DNA of 18,275 nt from an uncultured Pirellulales bacterium (GTDB lineage Bacteria; Planctomycetota; Planctomycetia; Pirellulales; Lacipirellulaceae). Both the position numbers and the translations under genes were made by a program. Where the stretch lies: positions 2,809-21,083 of the forward strand of contig CAMYJY010000103.1 in the NCBI GenBank assembly GCA_947258835.1, given 5' to 3'. Positions within the stretch are counted from its first letter, which is position 1. The number at the start of each line of letters is the position of its first letter. Positions 13,262 through 18,275 of the stretch are shown one piece after another. A model generated the notes under the pieces. The model was given only the letters and a program-made list of their open reading frames with translations. It ran no database searches and was not told the origin of the DNA.

Positions 13262-16200
13262 CTACGGTGCCGATCTTTCGGGCTGGTTTACGGGGAACTC
13301 GGCGCCGGGTGCCGCTGGGTCGAGACCCAAGGTGCCGCTGATATCGAGGAGCAGATAACCACCCCAAAAAAATGGATGTGCGGCGGTCAGCGGTGGGTCT
13401 TCCGGTTTCGCCTGCACCCGCTGTTCGGTCGCCGCGTCGACCGGGAGCTCGTGGGCCAACTGCACACACCGCTGCCAGGCATCGGCAGCGGTGAGATACG
13501 GCAATTCCTGCATAAATTCCCGCGTGATTTCCAGAGTCGACAGTCCGCCCACGGGCCACTGGCTGAGCAGTACGGTCTGGGCCCCGTTGGCCAGCAGGCC
13601 ACAGCTGGCCAAAAACAACTCGCTGCCAGGTGGAGCGGTGGCCCGCTTACGCGTTTTGCCTCCCCGCGCGGCAAGGGTTTGTGTGGCAGGGAGGATGATC
13701 CACTGCGGTCCCCCACGCGGCAAGCCCTGCCAATCACCCAGCGTGTGCTGGCGCCGGCCGCGGCCGAGGGGAATGGGAGACCAGCGATAGGGTTGGCCCA
13801 GTTCAAGTTCACTTTCGTCCAGCACGACCAGGGTGTCCAAGAGGGCAGCTACCGTGGCCGATGGCACGGGCAATTGGGGTGGTAATTCGATCGGACTGTC
13901 GAGTGCTGTGACAAAATCGGCGCGGACCTGCTGTTCGTCTGGGAGGCCTGCCCAGCTGTCCTGGCCAGCCAGTCCCGTACGCTGGTTGCGGCGCAGCGGA
14001 GGGCGAGGACCGAAAGCCCAGCCGAGTGTCGGAGCCAGGCGGACACGTGTCTGGGCAATGAGGGCCTGGGTTTCTTCGGCATCCGTGGTGACAGGCAAAG
14101 CGGTCCAGGGGACATACCAAGCCATGCCATCTGGGATGACCAACAACTCCTCCATCGCTGCGAGATCCAGGGAAGAGCCGCCGAGCAGCAGGTCCCACAA
14201 TTTGCGGCCCGATGCTTGCCAATCGTCGGAGGTCAGCGCCTCGGTCGACATTTTGTGCTGGGCGTCGTAATTTCCCAGGTCGCGCAAAAATGCCTGCAGC
14301 GGCGCCACCAAGCGGCCACTGGGGCCACAATTCCAACGCGTTGCTGAGCTGGCCGTGACTAAAAAACCCTGCAGTCCGCCCGGGGTATCGTGAAAGACGA
14401 CGACCGCTTGCCCTGGTTGGAGCTGTTTCTGCCAGCTGGTGGTGTCGACTACGGGCGGAAATTGTAGGTCCGCGGGCACCCGCAGCGGCGCCATGCTCGT
14501 CAGCAGCTGTTCACGCTGTGCGAGATTGGCCTGCCAAGCTCGCCAGTTTTTCACTTGACCCTGCTGGGCCGCCTCATCCATGGCGGCCGTCCACTGGGTG
14601 CGTAGTGTTGCTTGCAGTGACTCACCTGTCCGGCGGGCCTCGGCGTAGGCGGGTAGCCGCAACAGCAGTTCATTGCGCTGGCCGCGGGTATGCGGGGTGT
14701 CCAGCGCCGTCGGCAGCTCCAGCACGTCGCGGAGGGCCGCCAGCCGTCCGCCCCACGGTAGGCTCAGGAGAAAACGATGGCGTTTGGCGAGATCGGTGAC
14801 TTCGAGCGCTTGGCCAATGTCCCGGGCCGGCAGCGCAGCCAGCCACCGCTGGAACGCGGCGTGTCGCGGAGTCCGCAGCGCGGCCAACGAACGTAAGGGC
14901 CAAAACACCCAATCGGCCGGCGCGGGATCGCCCAGCAGGCTTTGATAGATTTTGCTCGCCGAGCGGGCGGGCAGCTGGCGCTGGTCGAACAGTAAGTTGG
15001 TTCGCGCCAATTGCAGATTGTAGACCGACATGCCAATCTGGTTTTCCACGACGGCGCGCAATTTCTCGGCAGCCGCTGACTGACCGTCGGCCAGCAACCA
15101 ACGTCCTTCCAGATATCCAGCCCAATTCCACAGCAGTCCTTGGCGGGCATCGTTCAATCCGGCTTGGGCGGCTTGCAGTGCGTTGGCGGCATCTTGCCTG
15201 CGGCCGTGTCCCAACTGCTGTTCCGCCAGGTTCAGGCAGAGTCGCGCTAGGATGTGGTTGTACCTTTCCCGCCGCGCCCAGGTGATGGCCGGTGCTAGGT
15301 GGGGCTGGACCCCCGCGGTACCGCTGGCCGCATAGCAGGTCGCCTGCAGTCTCCAGGCCTCGTCGAGCGTCCCCCAGTCGTCGAAATAAAAGGCTGCCAC
15401 ACTGGCATCGGCCAGTGTTTGTGGGGCCTGTTCCAGCTGACCGGCGACCATCTGCAGCCGCCCCATTTCCAGCAGGGCCACGCCCGTGAGTGGGTGGTCG
15501 TAGCGGCCTGCCACCCGCTGGGCTCGCTGCAGACGCTTCAGGGCCAGCGCTGTTTTTCCTTGTCCCGCATAGGCCAGCGCTAAAGGAATATCCACCCAGG
15601 CCTGCGACCAATGGTTCGGGGGGGCCCCGCCACGCGATAAGGTCGTCAGCAAGTTCTTGGAAATGGGATCATGCGCGGTCAGGGGGCCGAGCAATTCATT
15701 CCGGCGGCGGATGGCCAGTGCTGTGGTACGGGCGACTTCCGCCACGTTCACTTTCCATAGCTGGGCCTGGACGAGTTCGCCACCGCCTCGCTGGAGCACT
15801 CCTTCTGCCGCATCCAGTTGACCGCGGCGAATCAACATAGCCGTGGGAAATCGGCCCAATGTGAAATTGCGGCTGCCATTGCCCCACGGGGGCGCACGCT
15901 GCAGCCGATTGGTGTCGGGCTGCGGCTGTTTGAATTCCACCCGCAGCAGCCAGTTCGGATACTCCAAAAAAATACTGCAGGCTTGATCAAACTGCTCTAG
16001 GGCCAGGGCCGGCTGTCCCTGCTGGAAATACACCTCCCCCAACATGGTGTGGTAACAAATCGCATCAATCCACCGCCGCGTCACACCAATCTTGATGCTT
16101 CCTCGCACTTCGCTTTCCAAGATCCGCTGCGCGTCACGATAGTCTCCTCGATACAGCTCTTCGATGGCGCTGTAGTAGCGTCCCGAGGGAACGGAGTCAC

Positions 16201-16306
16201 GCACCCGTGGCGAGGTTGCTTGGGCCTGGGCCCAGGGAGACCAATCTAAAATCCCCAGCACTGCTAGCAGTGCTGGGAAAGCAGCGCGCCTAAAAAATGT
16301 CCACAC
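13262..16306 (-). CDS. Secreted TPR protein with degenerate CHAT domain
   Basis: This 1014-residue protein starts at GTG 16306. Residues 1-30 are a signal peptide ('FFRRAAFPALLAVLGIL') with likely cleavage after AQA, so it is exported. Residues about 40-480 are helical TPR-like repeats ('GEVYFQQGQPALALEQFDQA', 'LALAYAGQGKTALALKRLQ'). From about 650 to 1000 a CHAT (caspase-like HetF/TPR) domain is recognisable by 'LLVIPDGMAWYVPWTALP', 'ANGAQTVLLSQWPVGG' and the terminal 'HPFFWGGYLLL'. The expected catalytic histidine strand reads 'LVVLDESEL' (826-834) and the usual 'LSAC' reads 'LPAT' (872-875). Both catalytic residues therefore appear lost, and a binding or scaffold role is likely. It is divergent from the small lipoprotein gene and upstream of pckA. 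Partners and function are unknown. Confidence 0.8.
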   Translation of the reverse strand: MWTFFRRAAFPALLAVLGILDWSPWAQAQATSPRVRDSVPSGRYYSAIEELYRGDYRDAQRILESEVRGSIKIGVTRRWIDAICYHTMLGEVYFQQGQPALALEQFDQACSIFLEYPNWLLRVEFKQPQPDTNRLQRAPPWGNGSRNFTLGRFPTAMLIRRGQLDAAEGVLQRGGGELVQAQLWKVNVAEVARTTALAIRRRNELLGPLTAHDPISKNLLTTLSRGGAPPNHWSQAWVDIPLALAYAGQGKTALALKRLQRAQRVAGRYDHPLTGVALLEMGRLQMVAGQLEQAPQTLADASVAAFYFDDWGTLDEAWRLQATCYAASGTAGVQPHLAPAITWARRERYNHILARLCLNLAEQQLGHGRRQDAANALQAAQAGLNDARQGLLWNWAGYLEGRWLLADGQSAAAEKLRAVVENQIGMSVYNLQLARTNLLFDQRQLPARSASKIYQSLLGDPAPADWVFWPLRSLAALRTPRHAAFQRWLAALPARDIGQALEVTDLAKRHRFLLSLPWGGRLAALRDVLELPTALDTPHTRGQRNELLLRLPAYAEARRTGESLQATLRTQWTAAMDEAAQQGQVKNWRAWQANLAQREQLLTSMAPLRVPADLQFPPVVDTTSWQKQLQPGQAVVVFHDTPGGLQGFLVTASSATRWNCGPSGRLVAPLQAFLRDLGNYDAQHKMSTEALTSDDWQASGRKLWDLLLGGSSLDLAAMEELLVIPDGMAWYVPWTALPVTTDAEETQALIAQTRVRLAPTLGWAFGPRPPLRRNQRTGLAGQDSWAGLPDEQQVRADFVTALDSPIELPPQLPVPSATVAALLDTLVVLDESELELGQPYRWSPIPLGRGRRQHTLGDWQGLPRGGPQWIILPATQTLAARGGKTRKRATAPPGSELFLASCGLLANGAQTVLLSQWPVGGLSTLEITREFMQELPYLTAADAWQRCVQLAHELPVDAATEQRVQAKPEDPPLTAAHPFFWGGYLLLDISGTLGLDPAAPGAEFPVNQPERSAP

Positions 16307-16507
16307 GGTGGTCTCTTTTCTTGCTAGCAGATGGATGGCTATCGCGGGTTTCTCTCAGCTTTTGTAAAAGTTTGGCGATTGCGGCGACGATATCGATTGT
16401 ACTGGTCCGTTTGATGTTTGCTAAGCTTTGTCTGACAAACAGTATTTCGTAGCGGCCGGCGGCCCGCCGATGCCAGCAGGCCCTGCCGCCAGAGGAGCAC
16501 AGGATTC
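16307..16507. promoter_or_regulatory. Divergent promoter region, CHAT gene / lipoprotein gene
   Basis: This 201-nt gap between divergent genes should contain both promoters. A ribosome binding site AGGAG at 16493-16497 lies 10 nt before the lipoprotein GTG at 16508. No certain -35/-10 pair or operator was identified. A GC-rich AGCGGCCGGCGGCC segment near 16452 slightly resembles the tip of hairpins 1-3 but lacks their arms. Confidence 0.45.
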
Positions 16508-16750
16508 GTGAATAACTCGTCTTCTTCATCCACACGCCGCGTATCCTGGGTAGGCAGTGGCTTATTGCTCATCGCTTCGCTGGCAACGACAGGTTGCCAG
16601 ATGGACATCGCCGGCCAAACCTTGCCCAGCCCCTATTGGTTGCAGGATGACACCCAGTATTACGCGCCGGGGCCAGAGTTCAAATTGGCACGTGAGGCGG
16701 CCGCCCTGAAGGAGCAGGCTGCCAACCAAATCAGCGCGCCCCAGCGGTAA
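16508..16750 (+). CDS. Small planctomycete-type lipoprotein
   Basis: This 80-residue protein starts at GTG 16508, with AGGAG 10 nt upstream. After a Ser-rich and Arg-containing n-region, 'WVGSGLLLIASLATTGC' is a lipoprotein signal with C30 as the lipidated cysteine; the -3 residue is T, slightly unusual. The mature 50 residues carry 'GQTLPSPYWLQDD' and 'YYAPGPEFKLAREAAALK', a pattern I recall from short hypothetical proteins of Pirellulales. Function is unknown; a membrane-anchored envelope role is expected. Its last 20 bases overlap the convergent acetyltransferase gene. It is divergent from the CHAT gene. Confidence 0.75.
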   Translation: MNNSSSSSTRRVSWVGSGLLLIASLATTGCQMDIAGQTLPSPYWLQDDTQYYAPGPEFKLAREAAALKEQAANQISAPQR

Positions 16751-17900
16751 TGCGGCTACTGACTTGCTTTTCCCTGGGGGGAGTTGTGGCCACGCCGTAA
16801 CCAAGTTGCCCCTTCAGCCAGCGGGTGAGTCGGACGCCTTGGGAACGCCAGGCGTCCCAGCGGTAACAACCTAGGCGATAGCTGGTATCCACTGCGGTAC
16901 GGAAGCGACGTTTGAAGTCGAAATCACCGCTGCCGAAGTCCAGTTTTTTATCGCCGCGGTGAAAGCTATCCTCCACCAAGCGTGCCACGAGGTTTTTTCC
17001 CACACCGTTTTTGGAAAACTGTGGGTCGTATCCCATCCGCAGACCGTAGACATTTCCCTGGCAGACGTAGTTGTACTGGAAGGCCACCGGCTGGCTGTCG
17101 AGTTTCAGCACTGCCAGATCCAGCATGCCCAGTTTTGCGGCGATGCCATGGCACTCCCGTAAAAATTCGCGCACCTTTGCATGGCAGAGGGTGTTGCCAT
17201 TGTGCGAGCTGCCTTGCCAACTCTGCTGGGAGACGTGCAGGCAGTCATCGTACAAATCCCAACGGGGGTCTTGGTCCCCGGCGGCAGCGCCGCCTGGACG
17301 ATGGCGCTCCATCGAGACCTGATATTTCCGCTCCAGCGCGCGGCCTTGTCGTCGAATCTCATGACGCCACTTTTTCGGCAGCTGAGACTGGTACTGTTCC
17401 CAATCCGAACCCTCGCAGTGCACTACGGACGTTTGCTGGTAGGGATGGCGGTAGGGCGTCCAATCCGCTTGAGCAATGGCGTGCGCCAGCGCCTGGTCGT
17501 GTTGTTTTTCGGCGGCCACCCAACGTAGGTCGAGCATGTCCCAATTGCGTTCCGTGCTGCGGAGATGCTCCAGGGCCAGCAGGTAGCTGGCCGACGGGTG
17601 CGGTCCGATCGGTCCATACCAGGAGCCCCAGTCCTGCAAGGGATAGGTTAAGACCCGCAGTTTACCGATGTGATAAGTCTCGGTCCGCACGCACAGCGGT
17701 ACGATACCGATGGTCTTGCCTTGGGAGCGGATGATCAGCACCCGGAGTTGCTGGTCCTGGCCGAAATGGCGCCAGTAGGTTTCCAACCAATCATAGCTGT
17801 GGAAGAACGAGGCCCGCGGGGTTTGCGGCAGCAGGGCTTGCCAGGCCAGCCGATAGGGCTCAAGTTCGGGCAGGCTGTTGATTTCGATGACTTCGGCCAT
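16731..17900 (-). CDS. GNAT acetyltransferase, FemAB/BioF2-like (Acetyltransf_6)
   Basis: This 389-residue protein is of the double-GNAT type related to FemAB, CelD and BioF2-like proteins, often linked in other bacteria to polysaccharide export or modification. Landmarks are 'ASFFHSYDWLETYWRHFG' near 30-47, 'RVLIIRSQGKTIGIVPL', 'LPKKWRHEIRRQGRALE' near 175-191, and the C-terminal GNAT core 'LAVLKLDSQPVAFQYNYVCQGNVYGLRMGYDP' (in pieces), 'FSKNGVGKNLVARL' and 'KKLDFGSGDFDFKRRF'. I chose ATG 17900 ('MAEVIEINSLPEL'), where homologous proteins usually begin, instead of the upstream ATG 18047. No strong Shine-Dalgarno sequence supports either. The substrate is unknown. The 3' end overlaps the convergent lipoprotein gene by 20 bp. 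Confidence 0.8.
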   Translation of the reverse strand: MAEVIEINSLPELEPYRLAWQALLPQTPRASFFHSYDWLETYWRHFGQDQQLRVLIIRSQGKTIGIVPLCVRTETYHIGKLRVLTYPLQDWGSWYGPIGPHPSASYLLALEHLRSTERNWDMLDLRWVAAEKQHDQALAHAIAQADWTPYRHPYQQTSVVHCEGSDWEQYQSQLPKKWRHEIRRQGRALERKYQVSMERHRPGGAAAGDQDPRWDLYDDCLHVSQQSWQGSSHNGNTLCHAKVREFLRECHGIAAKLGMLDLAVLKLDSQPVAFQYNYVCQGNVYGLRMGYDPQFSKNGVGKNLVARLVEDSFHRGDKKLDFGSGDFDFKRRFRTAVDTSYRLGCYRWDAWRSQGVRLTRWLKGQLGYGVATTPPREKQVSSRITAGAR

Positions 17901-18275
17901 GAGCGTGGGCTGCGTGCTGGGGTGAGGTGGTGTTCCTACGGACCCCGTTATGCAAGCCCTGTACCGCAGTTGATATCCGAGGGAGGAAATCACAAAATGC
18001 ACTGAAAACAGAGGCTGTTTGCGGTTGGTGAGGCGTTTTTTCATCATGCCGTAAACAGAGGTCTGTGGGCATCATCCTGTTGCCTTTTGGCAGCCCGCCT
18101 GGTCGCGAATGGTGAGCATGCCTAGCGTCCGCACTGCGGGTGGCGGGTGGCACCCAACGCTGGTAACGATTTATCCCAGGGCGGCAGGGCCGCCAACCAA
18201 AGCGAGCTGCCGCTCGGAAAGCGCTTGACCGCTCCCGTTGGTCGCTCAAGTTTGCGCAAGATTCAAAGATTTTTA
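17901..18275. other. 375-nt right-end region without a convincing gene
   Basis: The first 147 nt are an N-terminal in-frame extension of the acetyltransferase frame and probably its leader or promoter. The stretch 18137-18153 reads GCGGGTGGCGGGTGGCA, also found near 2171-2188. Other open frames here lack family features. No RNA gene or terminator was recognised. Confidence 0.5.

Noticed and set aside
14670..15611. 313-codon minus-strand open frame inside the CHAT gene
   Set aside because: It lies in another frame of the same gene, is low-complexity Gly/Arg/Pro-rich and has no domain.
16450..16480. Fourth copy of the GGCC-core hairpin
   Set aside because: The AGCGGCCGGCGGCC segment resembles the tip, but the flanking arms do not pair.
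17860..18249. 129-codon minus-strand frame upstream of the acetyltransferase
   Set aside because: It overlaps the acetyltransferase start in another frame and has no recognisable features.

Overview
The window looks like a chromosomal segment of a planctomycete, probably of the Pirellulales type. The DNA is moderately GC-rich by eye. Three genes point to this group: a very short lipoprotein with a 'QTLPSPYWLQDD.QYYAPGPEFKLAREAA'-like core that I recall from that group, a secreted TPR-CHAT protein, and a DUF4254 protein beside glycan genes. This assignment rests on family recognition, not on a search.

Layout. Positions 1-1067 (+) hold the 3' end of a sugar/methionyl-tRNA formyltransferase-like gene overlapping a PIG-L deacetylase gene. 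Positions 1197-6092 (-) hold a surface-glycan set in transcription order: a sialyltransferase-like glycosyltransferase, an FkbM methyltransferase, a capsule-type glycosyltransferase and a DUF4254 protein, separated by repeat-filled gaps. Positions 6467-11139 (+) hold a compact nonulosonic (sialic/legionaminic) acid operon: CMP-sugar synthetase, NeuB-type synthase, NeuD-type acetyltransferase, a CBS-nucleotidyltransferase and a LegB-type dehydratase. The last three genes are joined by ATGA overlaps or a short coupler ORF. Positions 11252-13137 (-) hold PEP carboxykinase followed by an overlapping DUF4404 gene. Positions 13262-16306 (-) encode a 1014-residue secreted TPR/CHAT-like protein. Positions 16508-16750 (+) encode the small lipoprotein, and 16731-17900 (-) a FemAB/BioF2-like GNAT acetyltransferase.

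How it fits together. The rightward operon would make a CMP-activated nonulosonic acid. The divergent gene at 5067-6092 carries the three short motifs of bacterial sialyltransferases and is the best candidate to transfer it. The FkbM, capsule-type glycosyltransferase, formyltransferase and PIG-L genes would build or decorate the same glycan. An aminotransferase (LegC) and a hydrolysing epimerase (LegG/NeuC) are not in the window, so the pathway here is incomplete.

Non-coding structure is rich. There is a family of hairpins sharing a GGCC-tri-loop-GGCC core; one of them sequesters the Shine-Dalgarno sequence of the sialyltransferase-like gene. There is a 103-bp MITE-like element flanked by TA that supplies the FkbM stop codon, two dRS3/REP-like 'attcccgc...gcgggaat' palindromic pairs, a 22-bp tandem array, and short CATCTAA repeats before the CMP-sugar synthetase gene. 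I saw no tRNA, rRNA, CRISPR array, transposase or phage gene.
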